Of a stretch of 64,000 bases of DNA, positions 1-7,742 are shown piece by piece. The notes under the pieces are model-generated. The model did not search any database and had not been told where the DNA came from. It saw only the letters and a program-made list of their open reading frames with translations. A program made the translations under genes and the position numbers. This stretch comes from Agrococcus sp. KRD186 (GTDB taxonomy: Bacteria; Actinomycetota; Actinomycetes; Actinomycetales; Microbacteriaceae), in assembly GCF_017168255.1 (NCBI RefSeq), contig NZ_JABFAP010000001.1, forward strand, positions 2,491,499-2,555,498, read 5' to 3'. Each line of letters opens with the position of its first letter. Within the stretch, counting starts at the first letter, position 1.

Positions 1-1
1 C

Positions 2-826
2 GAGCCGGGCGACGACCCGATCGACCGCAGGGCCGAGCGCCGCGCCTCCAGGGATCAGGTGCGCGCCGTGGAGGACGCGCGCTTCGAGACCCTCGAGGCA
101 GACCTGATCGTGGGCGCCGACGGCATCGACTCGGCCGTGCGGAAGGCGCTCTGGCCGAAGGCGCGCACCGACTACTCCGGCGCCACCACCTGGTTCGGCG
201 TGGTGCAGGCTGAGGCCGACTCGCCCGCCGGCCCGCGTATGTACCTCGGCCGCGGCGCCGAGTTCGGCATGGAGCCCATCGACGGCGGCCGCGTCTACTG
301 GTGGGGGATGGCGCTGGCACGCATGGGCGGGCACGCCGACGACGAGATCGCCGCCGCCCAGCGGCAGTTCGACGACTGGACGCCGGAGGTGCGCGACCAC
401 ATCGCGGCGACGCCGCAGGCGGGCATCATCCGGCGCGACCTGTTCTCGCTCGCCACCCGGCTGCGCAGCTACCACCGCCCCGGCGTCGTGCTGGTCGGCG
501 ACGCCGCGCACGCGATGCTGCCCACCCTCGGCCAGGGCGGCAACAGCGCCTTCGAGGACGCGGCGACGCTGGGCTACCTTCTGGAGGGCATCCCGCTCGA
601 GGACCACTCGCTCGAGCAGGCGCTCGTCGCGTACGACCGCGAGCGCGTCGAGCGCACGCAGCGCTTCATGACCATCGCCGAGCGCATGGCGCGCACGAAC
701 ACACGCATGCGCAGCCCGCTGCTCGTGGCTGCCCGCAACGGCCTGCTCAACCTGACGCCGGCGCTCGCGACCGAGATCGCCGGCGACTGGATGCTCGCCT
801 GGCGCTCGCCCCGCCACACGAGCTGA
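2..826 (+). CDS. FAD-dependent monooxygenase, 5'-truncated by window edge
   Basis: C-terminal part of a flavoprotein aromatic hydroxylase-type monooxygenase. The frame is open to the first bases of the window, so the Rossmann GxGxxG start lies outside. Visible are the family's GADGIDSAVR segment (the DG motif that contacts FAD and NAD(P)H) and the second FAD motif GDAAHAMLPTLGQGGNSAFED, typical of PHBH-like and zeaxanthin-epoxidase-like enzymes. The substrate cannot be read from this part. A small palindrome follows the stop and may end the transcript. Confidence 0.9.
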   Translation, partial: EPGDDPIDRRAERRASRDQVRAVEDARFETLEADLIVGADGIDSAVRKALWPKARTDYSGATTWFGVVQAEADSPAGPRMYLGRGAEFGMEPIDGGRVYWWGMALARMGGHADDEIAAAQRQFDDWTPEVRDHIAATPQAGIIRRDLFSLATRLRSYHRPGVVLVGDAAHAMLPTLGQGGNSAFEDAATLGYLLEGIPLEDHSLEQALVAYDRERVERTQRFMTIAERMARTNTRMRSPLLVAARNGLLNLTPALATEIAGDWMLAWRSPRHTS

Positions 827-886
827 GCCCGACCGTCACCGCGGGCGCAGGCTACGGCAGCACCTGGGGGACAAGCGTTCTCAGCA

Positions 887-906
887 GATGGGGAGTTCTC
901 CCCATC
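887..906 (+). terminator. Hairpin after the monooxygenase gene
   Basis: Perfect 8-bp inverted repeat GATGGGGA / TCCCCATC with a 4-nt loop, 60 bp after the monooxygenase stop. There is no T tract, so termination is plausible but unproven. Confidence 0.4.
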
Positions 907-1076
907 GACGGTTCCTAGGGTCCGGGCATAGCGTTGGGCGCAGCCCGGCTGGGGCCCCGCAAGGGGAAATCGGGCTTTGACAGGGTCCGAGCGCTTCGGT
1001 GATCGGATGCAGAGGGAGCCTCGCTACATGGACGAGGTGATGCACGGCATTTCGGTGCTGTCCTACTTTGCAAGGT
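907..1076. other. Non-coding intergenic stretch with RNA-like pairing
   Basis: No credible gene on either strand. The plus strand can form a nested helix: AGCCCG near 942 pairs with CGGGCT near 971 and encloses GCCCC-GCAA-GGGG, a stem with a GNRA-type tetraloop. Further short hairpins follow (CCGAGCGCTTCGG near 987). No riboswitch or housekeeping RNA family was recognised, so this is only a candidate structured RNA or leader. Confidence 0.25.
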
Positions 1077-1101
1077 GGGTCCGACCATGATGGTCGGACC
1101 C
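1077..1101. terminator. 25-bp perfect palindrome downstream of NUDIX gene
   Basis: Twelve-base arms (GGGTCCGACCAT and its complement) with a one-base centre, lying 18 bp beyond the stop of the leftward NUDIX gene. It most likely ends that transcript and perhaps the one arriving from the left. It could instead be a protein-binding palindrome. Confidence 0.5.
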
Positions 1102-1118
1102 CCTTCGCATATCTGCCG

Positions 1119-1532
1119 CTAGTGCTCCACCGCGCGCTCCGCCAGCAGCAGCGGGAACACCAGCTCGCGGTTCAGCGGCGCCTCCGCCGCGTCGTCGATG
1201 CCGATCGCCGGGTCGATCCAGCGCACCGCCTCGATCTCCGCCCGCGGCTCCGGCTCGATCGCGTCCCGGGTGCGGAACACGCTCGCCCGCAGCGCGAAGC
1301 CGGCCTCGTTGGCCGCCAGCGTCTCGAACTCGCCCATCGACTCGATGCGGCCGAGCGCGATCTCGACGCCCAGCTCCTCCTGCACCTCGCGCACGGCGCA
1401 CTCCGCCGCGCTCTCGCCGCCCTCGGGCTTCCCGCCCGGCAGCATCCAGCGATCGGTGCCGCGCTTGCGCACCGTCAGCACCGCGCCGTCCTCGCGCTCG
1501 AAGCAGATCGCCGACACGGTGATGACGCCCAT
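1119..1532 (-). CDS. NUDIX hydrolase
   Basis: A 137-residue protein of the MutT-like NUDIX superfamily, which hydrolyses nucleoside diphosphates linked to another moiety using Mg2+. The NUDIX box GX5EX7REUXEEXGU is complete: GGKPEGGESAAECAVREVQ followed by EELGV, roughly residues 34-56. The N-terminus MGVITVSAICFEREDG is a normal start for the fold. Length is typical of stand-alone family members. It is a single gene read away from the AsnC gene. Whether it cleans 8-oxo-dGTP or another substrate cannot be told. Confidence 0.92.
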   Translation of the reverse strand: MGVITVSAICFEREDGAVLTVRKRGTDRWMLPGGKPEGGESAAECAVREVQEELGVEIALGRIESMGEFETLAANEAGFALRASVFRTRDAIEPEPRAEIEAVRWIDPAIGIDDAAEAPLNRELVFPLLLAERAVEH

Positions 1533-1550
1533 GCGGCAAGCGTAGGCCGC

Positions 1551-1632
1551 GCGACCGCACGCGTGCCGCGAGCGCGGTGCGCGACGCGACGCATCCGCGA
1601 CCGCACGCGTGCCACGAGCGCGCGGCGCGACA
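1551..1632. repeat. Imperfect direct repeat, about 35 bp, two copies
   Basis: GCGACCGCACGCGTGCC begins at 1551 and GCGACCGCACGCGTGCC begins again at 1597. The similarity continues for about 18 bases with a few changes. The repeat lies in the NUDIX upstream region and has no recognised function. Confidence 0.5.
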
Positions 1633-1712
1633 CGGCCGGCGAGACGGTCGCGATCGTGCGCAAGCAGCTCTACGTGCGGCGCAAGCAGCGCGCTGCGACG
1701 TAGTGCTGCGGC

Positions 1713-2150
1713 TCAGCCCGCGTGGCGGCTGATGAGCTTCGAGAGCAGGATCGCCGAGGTGGTGTGGTCGACCGAGGCGGCGGCACGCACCTTCTCGAGT
1801 GCCTCCTCGAAGGCGATCACGTCGCGCGCGCGCATCATCACGATCGCGTCGGCGGTGCCGGTGACGGTGCTCGCCTCGATCACCTCCGGCACGCCGGAGA
1901 GCATGCGCTTGAGGTCGGCGGGGGAGACGGTGCCGCGGCAGAAGAGCTCGACGTAGGCCTCGGTCGCGAGCCCCTCGACCTTCGGGTCGATCTGCACGGT
2001 GAAGCCGCGGATGACGCCGTCGGCGATCAGCCGGTCGATGCGCCGCTTCACGGCGGAGGCAGACAGGCCCACCTCGGCGCCGATGTCGGCGTAGCCCGCG
2101 CGGGCGTTGAGTCGCAGCTGATCGATGATGCCGTGGTCGATGCGGTCCAT
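1713..2150 (-). CDS. Lrp/AsnC-family transcriptional regulator
   Basis: A 145-residue one-component regulator. The N-terminal AsnC-type helix-turn-helix (DIGAEVGLSASAVKRRIDRL, residues about 20-40) is followed by an RAM/Lrp dimerisation and ligand domain (FTVQIDPKVEG to the end). It is divergent from the arginine-catabolic genes ddaH-rocD with a 90-bp gap. That is the usual layout for a local regulator that senses an amino acid (arginine, ornithine or proline by context) and controls both sides. The ATG at 2150 gives the canonical MDRIDHGIID start; the frame stays open upstream but the extra sequence has no family match. Confidence 0.92.
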   Translation of the reverse strand: MDRIDHGIIDQLRLNARAGYADIGAEVGLSASAVKRRIDRLIADGVIRGFTVQIDPKVEGLATEAYVELFCRGTVSPADLKRMLSGVPEVIEASTVTGTADAIVMMRARDVIAFEEALEKVRAAASVDHTTSAILLSKLISRHAG

Positions 2151-2240
2151 CTGCACGAATCTACGGCGATACTCAGCGATTTGCAACAAACCTGCGCGCG
2201 CACACCACCGATTGCGTCGATTCGTTGCGACCATCGAAGC

Positions 2241-3194
2241 ATGCAGCAAGAGACGACCGCCGCGCGCCCAGCGACCACGGACTACACAGAGACCACGGCC
2301 CACCCAGCGACCACGGACTACACAGCGACCATGGCCCCCACAGCCCCCACGGCCCACACTGAGACCATGACGAGCGCCGCGACCGATCCGAACCGCACCC
2401 CCGTGCACAAGACCGTGCTGATGTGCCGGCCCGAGCACTTCACCGTCACCTCCACGATCAACGTCTGGATGGATCCCACCAAGCCCACCCGCACCGACGT
2501 CGCGGTCGCGCAGTGGCAGACGCTGCATGACGCCTACACGCAACTCGGTTACGACGTCGAGCTGATCGACCCGATCGACGGCCTCGATGACATGGTCTAC
2601 GCGGCCAACGGCGGCTTCACGCTCGACGGCAAGGCGTACGGCGCGAAGTTCACCTACGCCGAGCGCATCCCGGAGGGTCCGGCCTACATGGAGTGGTTCG
2701 GCGCCAACGGCTTCGAGGTGCACGAGCCCGAGCACGTCAACGAGGGCGAGGGCGACATGCTGCTCTCGGCCGGCGCCATCCTGGCCGGCCACGGCTTCCG
2801 CACCAGCCTCGACTCGCACGACGAGCTGCGCGGCATCTTCGACCGCGAGGTCGTCAGCCTGCGCCTGGTCGACCCGCGGTTCTACCACCTCGACACCGCG
2901 ATGGCGATCCTCGACGGCGACAGCATCGCCTACCTGCCGGCCGCGTTCGACGACGCCAGCCGCGCGGAGCTCGAGCGCCGCTACCCCGACGCCATCCTCG
3001 TGGACGAGGCCGACGCATCCGTCCTGGGCCTGAACTCCTTCGGCGACGGCCGCACCATGGTCATCGCCCAGCGCGCCACCGGCTTCGAGCGCCAGCTGCG
3101 CTCGCGCGGCTACGAGACCATCGGCCTCGACCTGTCGGAGCTGCTGCTCGGCGGCGGCGGCATCAAGTGCTGCACGCTCGAGCTGCGCCGATGA
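2241..3194 (+). CDS. ddaH: Guanidine-hydrolase fold enzyme, dimethylargininase-like
   Basis: Member of the arginine deiminase/DDAH/amidinotransferase superfamily, which attacks the guanidinium carbon with a cysteine. Seen here: DDMVYAANGGF substrate-binding region, EGEGDML, the catalytic-type histidine in FYHLDT, and the nucleophile at the extreme C-terminus in GGGGIKCCTLEL. The usual product of DDAH is citrulline plus dimethylamine. The neighbouring ornithine aminotransferase would make better sense if the product were ornithine. The first 42 codons are a Thr/Pro-rich tandem repeat. A start at ATG 2367 gives a family-length protein, so the N-terminus is uncertain. The stop overlaps rocD by 4 bp (ATGA). 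Confidence 0.85.
   Translation: MQQETTAARPATTDYTETTAHPATTDYTATMAPTAPTAHTETMTSAATDPNRTPVHKTVLMCRPEHFTVTSTINVWMDPTKPTRTDVAVAQWQTLHDAYTQLGYDVELIDPIDGLDDMVYAANGGFTLDGKAYGAKFTYAERIPEGPAYMEWFGANGFEVHEPEHVNEGEGDMLLSAGAILAGHGFRTSLDSHDELRGIFDREVVSLRLVDPRFYHLDTAMAILDGDSIAYLPAAFDDASRAELERRYPDAILVDEADASVLGLNSFGDGRTMVIAQRATGFERQLRSRGYETIGLDLSELLLGGGGIKCCTLELRR
2267..2338 (+). repeat. 36-bp in-frame tandem repeat at 5' end of ddaH
   Basis: Two copies (starting 2267 and 2303) of a 36-bp unit beginning CCCAGCGACCACGGACTACA. The length is a multiple of three, and the unit encodes ATTDYT-type Thr-rich peptide in the ddaH frame. The copies differ at a few positions. Confidence 0.8.
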
Positions 3195-4513
3195 CTGACA
3201 CAGTGACCACCACGACCGCGGAGGCGACCATGACGACACAGCACGAGACCACCGTCGCGACGGAGCACGAGACCACCGTGGCGACGGATGCGGTGGCCGG
3301 GCAGGCGGTCAGCCCCACCACGGCCGCCGCGATCGACCAGGTCGAGGCGCACGCCGCCCACAACTACCACCCGCTGCCGGTGGTCGTCGAGACAGCCGAG
3401 GGCGCCTGGGTCACCGACGTCGACGGCCGCCGCTACCTCGATTGCCTCGCCGCCTACTCGTCGATGAACTTCGGGCACGGCAACCCGCGCCTGCTGGCCG
3501 CCGCGCACGCGCAGCTCGACCGCGTCACGCTCACCAGCCGCGCGTTCCACTCGGCGGCGCTCGGCCCCTTCGTCGAGGCGCTCGCCCGCCTGGCGAAGAA
3601 GGACATGGTGCTGCCGATGAACACCGGCGCCGAGGCGGTCGAGTCGGGCATCAAGGTCGCCCGCCGCTGGGCCTACCAGGTGAAGGGCGTGCCCGCCGGG
3701 CAGGCGGAGATCATCGTGATGGAGGGCAACTTCCACGGCCGCACCACCACCATCGTGTCGTTCTCGGACGACCCGGATGCCCGTGAGGGCTACGCGCCGT
3801 TCACCCCCGGTTTCGTGCGGGTGCCGTTCGGCGACGTGGCAGCGCTCGAGGCCGCGATCACGCCGAACACGGCGGCCGTGCTGCTCGAGCCGATCCAGGG
3901 CGAGGCGGGCATCAACGTGCCGCCGGCCGGCTACCTGCAGGCGGTGCGCGAGCTGACCACGCGCGAGCACGTACTGTTCATCGCCGACGAGATCCAGTCG
4001 GGCCTCGGCCGCACCGGCGCCACCTTCCAGTGCGACAACGACGGCGTCGTGCCCGACATGTACCTGCTGGGCAAGGCGCTCGGCGGCGGCGTCGTGCCGG
4101 TCTCGGCCGTGGTCGCGAACAGCGACGTGCTGGGCGTGCTGACGCCCGGCTCGCACGGCTCGACCTTCGGCGGCAACCCGCTCGCGGCAGCGGTCGGGCA
4201 CGAGGTCGTGCGGATGCTCGACGAGGGTGAGATGCAGGCGCGCGCCCGCGAGCTGGGCGCGCGCCTCCACGAGGGCCTGCGCGAGCTGATCGGCAACGGG
4301 GTCACCGCGGTGCGCGGGGTCGGGCTGTGGGCCGGCATCGACATCGATCCGGCGGTCGGCACCGCCCGCGACGTCTGCCTGCGGCTGCTCGAGGCCGGGA
4401 TCCTCGCGAAGGACACGCACGGGCAGACCGTGCGGCTGGCGCCGCCGATCGTGATCGACGAGGCCGATCTCGACATGCTCGTGCGCGAGTTCCGCGCGGC
4501 CGTCGGCGCGTAG
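3191..4513 (+). CDS. rocD: Ornithine--oxo-acid aminotransferase
   Basis: PLP-dependent class III aminotransferase of about 440 residues. It moves the delta-amino group of ornithine to 2-oxoglutarate, giving glutamate semialdehyde on the route to proline or glutamate. Key segments are [17 protein letters not shown], the cofactor aspartate in [13 protein letters not shown], the PLP-binding lysine in LLGKALGGG, and [13 protein letters not shown]. It is translationally coupled to ddaH (ATGA) and divergent from the AsnC gene, so the three form an arginine/ornithine degradation unit. The first ~40 residues are a Thr-rich extension with an internal 24-bp repeat; ATG 3230 is an alternative start. Confidence 0.93.
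   Translation: MTDTVTTTTAEATMTTQHETTVATEHETTVATDAVAGQAVSPTTAAAIDQVEAHAAHNYHPLPVVVETAEGAWVTDVDGRRYLDCLAAYSSMNFGHGNPRLLAAAHAQLDRVTLTSRAFHSAALGPFVEALARLAKKDMVLPMNTGAEAVESGIKVARRWAYQVKGVPAGQAEIIVMEGNFHGRTTTIVSFSDDPDAREGYAPFTPGFVRVPFGDVAALEAAITPNTAAVLLEPIQGEAGINVPPAGYLQAVRELTTREHVLFIADEIQSGLGRTGATFQCDNDGVVPDMYLLGKALGGGVVPVSAVVANSDVLGVLTPGSHGSTFGGNPLAAAVGHEVVRMLDEGEMQARARELGARLHEGLRELIGNGVTAVRGVGLWAGIDIDPAVGTARDVCLRLLEAGILAKDTHGQTVRLAPPIVIDEADLDMLVREFRAAVGA
3241..3288 (+). repeat. 24-bp in-frame tandem repeat at 5' end of rocD
   Basis: Two adjacent copies of GCACGAGACCACCGT(C/G)GCGACGGA encode the peptide EHETTVAT twice (the first copy reads QHETTVAT). It resembles the Thr-rich extension of the upstream gene in character but not in exact sequence. 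Confidence 0.8.
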
Positions 4514-4675
4514 CGGCTCAACGGTCTCACCGCTGCGCGGCCAGTTGCCGGCCCGGCACCCCCTGCGCGGAGTGGGCTGACCGCGCTCCATCGGTCGCCG
4601 ACGGGGGCTGCGCGCTGCACCGTCGCGAGACGGCACGGACCGCGACCGTGCCGGCCGCGACGGCGTCGGCCGCGC

Positions 4676-5131
4676 CTACGGCTCGGGCGTGACCCGCATC
4701 GGATCGACCGCCTCGGTCGCCCCCTGCTGCACCTCGCCCATGTCGGGGCTGATGAGGCCGAGCAGGTTGCCGTCCGGGTCGTGCAGGTAACCGAGCCTGC
4801 CGACGCCGGGCACGTCCTCGAGGTCCATCTGCGACGTCGCGCCCAGCTCGAGCCCCTTCGCGAAGAGCTCGTCGACGACGTCGGTGCCGATCACCAGGTT
4901 GGCGCCGGTGACGGGCGAGCCTGGCTCGGGCGCCGGCCCCTCGCGCTTCGTGAGGCCGCCGTTGATGCCCCAGCCCGGCGTGTCCAGCTGCACCGAGCCC
5001 TCGCCGGTCTCGATGGTCCAGTGGTCCATGCCCGAGACCTGCGTGAACGTCCAGCCGAACAGCCCGGAGTAGAAGTCGATCAGCCGCTGCGGCTCGCTCG
5101 CGTGGATCTCGAAGTGGACGACGAGGCTCAT
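4676..5131 (-). CDS. VOC (glyoxalase/bleomycin-resistance) family protein
   Basis: A 151-residue vicinal-oxygen-chelate protein with two beta-alpha-beta-beta-beta modules: HFEIHASEPQRLIDFYSGLFG near the start and LGYLHDPDGNLLGLI near residue 125. This is the layout of the subgroup named for a glyoxylase/hydroxylase, often annotated as enzyme-associated. A strong AGAGGAG ribosome-binding site precedes ATG 5131 and decides the start against a longer open frame. Metal ligands would be a His near the N-terminus and acidic residues; the substrate is unknown. It stands alone, convergent with rocD. Confidence 0.88.
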   Translation of the reverse strand: MSLVVHFEIHASEPQRLIDFYSGLFGWTFTQVSGMDHWTIETGEGSVQLDTPGWGINGGLTKREGPAPEPGSPVTGANLVIGTDVVDELFAKGLELGATSQMDLEDVPGVGRLGYLHDPDGNLLGLISPDMGEVQQGATEAVDPMRVTPEP

Positions 5132-5212
5132 GCCGGCTCCTCTGCTCGCGGGTGACTGCCTGACGGCGAGGCTACGCGCGCGACGCGCCCTCCGCCAGAG
5201 CAGAATGGCCTG

Positions 5213-5659
5213 ATGCGCACGCACTACCGATTCGGTCACGAGTGGGTGGTGCAGGCACGACCGGATGCGGTGCTCGCGCTGCTCGAGGACGTCCCCGGCT
5301 ACGGCGCGTGGTGGCCGGGCGTGCGCGTGCTGGGCGACCGCTCGACGCCGAGCCGCCGCGCGGCCGAGCTGGAGGTGCGCGCCCCGGCCGGGTACCGCAT
5401 CCGCTTCACCCTCACCGAGTCGGTCACGGCGCAGGACGAGCTGCGGGGGCTGCTCCGCGGCGATCTGGAGGGCTGGTGCGCGTGGCGCATCATCGCCGCC
5501 CGGGACGGCACCCGGGTGGTGTTCGCGCAGGAGGCGGAGGCGCGGGCTCGGCTGCTGCGGCTCGCGAGCCCGCTGCTGCACCATCAGCTGGCGGCCCAGC
5601 ACGAGCGGCTGCTGCGCGCGGCCGAGCGGGGCATGCGGCGCGCACTCGACGAGGCCTGA
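5213..5659 (+). CDS. SRPBCC (START-like) family protein
   Basis: A 148-residue protein starting MRTHYRFGHEWVVQARPDAV, the typical first strand and helix of the polyketide cyclase/START-like helix-grip fold. Conserved features are the DVPGYGAWWPGV loop and a C-terminal long helix rich in Arg and Leu. These proteins enclose a hydrophobic ligand cavity; the ligand here cannot be predicted. It starts 81 bp from the divergent VOC gene and is read in the same direction as the next gene, 80 bp downstream. Confidence 0.85.
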   Translation: MRTHYRFGHEWVVQARPDAVLALLEDVPGYGAWWPGVRVLGDRSTPSRRAAELEVRAPAGYRIRFTLTESVTAQDELRGLLRGDLEGWCAWRIIAARDGTRVVFAQEAEARARLLRLASPLLHHQLAAQHERLLRAAERGMRRALDEA

Positions 5660-5739
5660 GCCGCGCAGCCGGGCCAACTGCAGCCGCGTGTCGCCGGGCC
5701 GGAAGTGGACTCCGCGCCGATCCGGCGTAGGCTCACGGC

Positions 5740-6579
5740 GTGGCTGAAAGCATCCTCCTCGGGCACGCACCCAGGCCGACCTCCGGATCACAGCTGGAGA
5801 AGCGCATCCGCACCCTCGTGGTGGCGGCGGAGCCGGCTGGCGTGGCCTGCACCTCGATCATCGACGCAGAGCTCGACGGTCCCGACGTCAAGCACCTGCA
5901 TCTCGACCTCACCGACTTCCAGCTGGCCGGCGAGCACGATCGCGACCGCGCGCGGCTCGAGCCGCAGGGCGCGCCCGTCTCGAGCGAGGACGGGGTGCTG
6001 CGCGAGCTGCGCGTGAAGGCCGACCCGATGCAGGTCTCGGGCGCCACGGTGCGGCTGGACGCGCACCTGATGGACGTGCCCTTCCGCTGGATCGAGACCG
6101 ACAACCGCGAACTGGCGGTCGAGCTCTCGCCGCCCGACACCGAGCACCCGCTGCACGGCAGCGCGCGCGTCGCGGTGCCGAAGGACCAGCTGGGCAAGGC
6201 CGTGCTGGGGCTCGCCGAGTCGGCGCTGTTCGAGCGCGGCATCACGGTCTCGCGCTTCGATCTCGATCTCGAGGAGTCCGGCCCGCAGAGCCTGCGCGTC
6301 ACCTTCGACGCGAAGGTGCGCAAGGGGCTGCTGGGCGCGCACGTGACGGGCGGTGCGAACGCCGAGATCGATGACCGGATGGGGCTGACGCTCTCCGGCA
6401 TCGAGATCGAGAGCGGCAACCCGCTGGTCGCCGCGATGCTGAGCGCCGTGCGCGGCAAGGTTGCGCGTTACGAGGGCCGCCGCATCGACCTCGCCTCCGA
6501 GCTGCCGCCGGGCATCCGGGTCGCCGACGTGAACGTCGAGGTCGGCACCGAGGTCACGATCGAGGCGCGCCTGGTCTGA
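5740..6579 (+). CDS. DUF2993 (LmeA-like) family protein
   Basis: A 279-residue protein, GTG start. The C-terminal half (LSGIEIESGNPLVAAMLS, then ASELPPGIRVADVNVEVG) matches the beta-rich end of DUF2993 proteins. One of them, mycobacterial LmeA, acts in lipomannan elongation in the envelope. Unlike exported members this protein shows no signal peptide or membrane helix at its N-terminus, so it is probably cytoplasmic, or the assignment is only fold-level. It is rich in acidic residues. Confidence 0.6.
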   Translation: MAESILLGHAPRPTSGSQLEKRIRTLVVAAEPAGVACTSIIDAELDGPDVKHLHLDLTDFQLAGEHDRDRARLEPQGAPVSSEDGVLRELRVKADPMQVSGATVRLDAHLMDVPFRWIETDNRELAVELSPPDTEHPLHGSARVAVPKDQLGKAVLGLAESALFERGITVSRFDLDLEESGPQSLRVTFDAKVRKGLLGAHVTGGANAEIDDRMGLTLSGIEIESGNPLVAAMLSAVRGKVARYEGRRIDLASELPPGIRVADVNVEVGTEVTIEARLV

Positions 6580-6648
6580 GCCGCGGCGGGTCGAGCGGGT
6601 CGCGCCGCGACCGTCGCGAGACCGGACACGGCTGCGCCCGCGCTCCGC

Positions 6649-7554
6649 TCACACGGGAACGAGCCGCGCGCGAGCGCGCTCCGGGATGCGCACGCCCGCC
6701 GACGCGAGCCGGCGCGCCGACTCCTCGGCGTCGATCCAGTCGAGCGGCATCGACTCGCCCAGCGGCACCACCGAGTGCAGCACGGTCGAGGGGTAGACGT
6801 GCACGAGGTTGAACGCGCGGGCGCCGTCGCGGCCGCGGGTGCCGCCGACCGGCACGTTGAGGTCCTGCGTGTAGCAGGTGGCGGAGGCGACCGAGACAGG
6901 GATGCCCGCGAAGGTCGCGGTCGACGAGTAGTGCAGATGCCCGGCCAGGATGGCGCGCACGTCGCTGCCGGCGAGCACGTCGGCGAGGCTCGCCTGGTCG
7001 CGCAGCTCGACGCTGACGGCGAGGTCGAGCACGCTCGGCACCGGCGGGTGGTGCATCGCCAGGATCGTGCCATGCGGGGCCGGCGTCGCCAGCACCGCAC
7101 GCAGCCAGTCGTGCTGCTGCGCGGAGACCTCGCCGTGGTGGTGGCCGGGCACGCTGGAGTCGAGCGTGATGATGCGCAGGCCGTCGAGGTCGAGCACCGC
7201 GTCGACCGGCTCGTCGGAGGCGGGCTCGTCGAGCAGGCCGGCGCGGAAGGCGCGGCGCTCGTCGTGGTTGCCCATCACCCACACCACGCGGGCGCAGAGC
7301 TCCGCCGCGATCGGGTCGACGATCGCGCGCAGCCGCCGGTAGGCGTCGGGCTCGCCCTTGTCGGCGAGGTCGCCGGTGAAGACGATCGCGTCGGGCCTGG
7401 CGCCCGAGGTCTCGAACTCGGCGAACAGCCGGCGCAGGTGCGCCTCGCTCGGCACGCGATCGTAGAGCCGGCCGCCGCCGGCGAGCAGGTGGGTGTCCGA
7501 GATGTGGAGGAGGAAGTGATCCGGCCGGGGGTGCTCGGCCGAGCGGCTCGTCAC
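6649..7554 (-). CDS. Metallophosphoesterase, cyclic-nucleotide phosphodiesterase-like
   Basis: Calcineurin-like dimetal phosphoesterase of 301 residues related to CpdA/GpdQ. All metal-binding blocks are present: ISDTHLL (D-x-H), [11 protein letters not shown] (GD), VMGNHDERR (GNHD), AMHHPPVP, and GHLHYSS (GHxH). GTG 7554 places the first metal motif about residue 20, as in the family; a longer frame upstream lacks similarity. The likely activity is hydrolysis of cyclic nucleotides or glycerophosphodiesters. It is divergent from the Stealth gene, convergent with the DUF2993 gene. Confidence 0.9.
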   Translation of the reverse strand: MTSRSAEHPRPDHFLLHISDTHLLAGGGRLYDRVPSEAHLRRLFAEFETSGARPDAIVFTGDLADKGEPDAYRRLRAIVDPIAAELCARVVWVMGNHDERRAFRAGLLDEPASDEPVDAVLDLDGLRIITLDSSVPGHHHGEVSAQQHDWLRAVLATPAPHGTILAMHHPPVPSVLDLAVSVELRDQASLADVLAGSDVRAILAGHLHYSSTATFAGIPVSVASATCYTQDLNVPVGGTRGRDGARAFNLVHVYPSTVLHSVVPLGESMPLDWIDAEESARRLASAGVRIPERARARLVPV

Positions 7555-7742
7555 GGTTCGTCCATCCGATCTCTCGGGGTGTGCGCGGTATGACGCATGC
7601 ACAGCGTCGGGCACTGCCCGCACGCTAGCCCAGCACCCGCGCGCGAACGCGGCATGAACGCGGCGTGTACACGGTCCGAACGGCGGATGCGCTGGCCGCG
7701 CGGGCAGACGGACCCGTCCCGTCCCAGCCCACGAGGGTTAGC

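Noticed and set aside
907..1076. tmRNA, SRP RNA or a common riboswitch
   Set aside because: No tag peptide, no conserved SRP loop and no known aptamer core could be recognised; left as unassigned structure.
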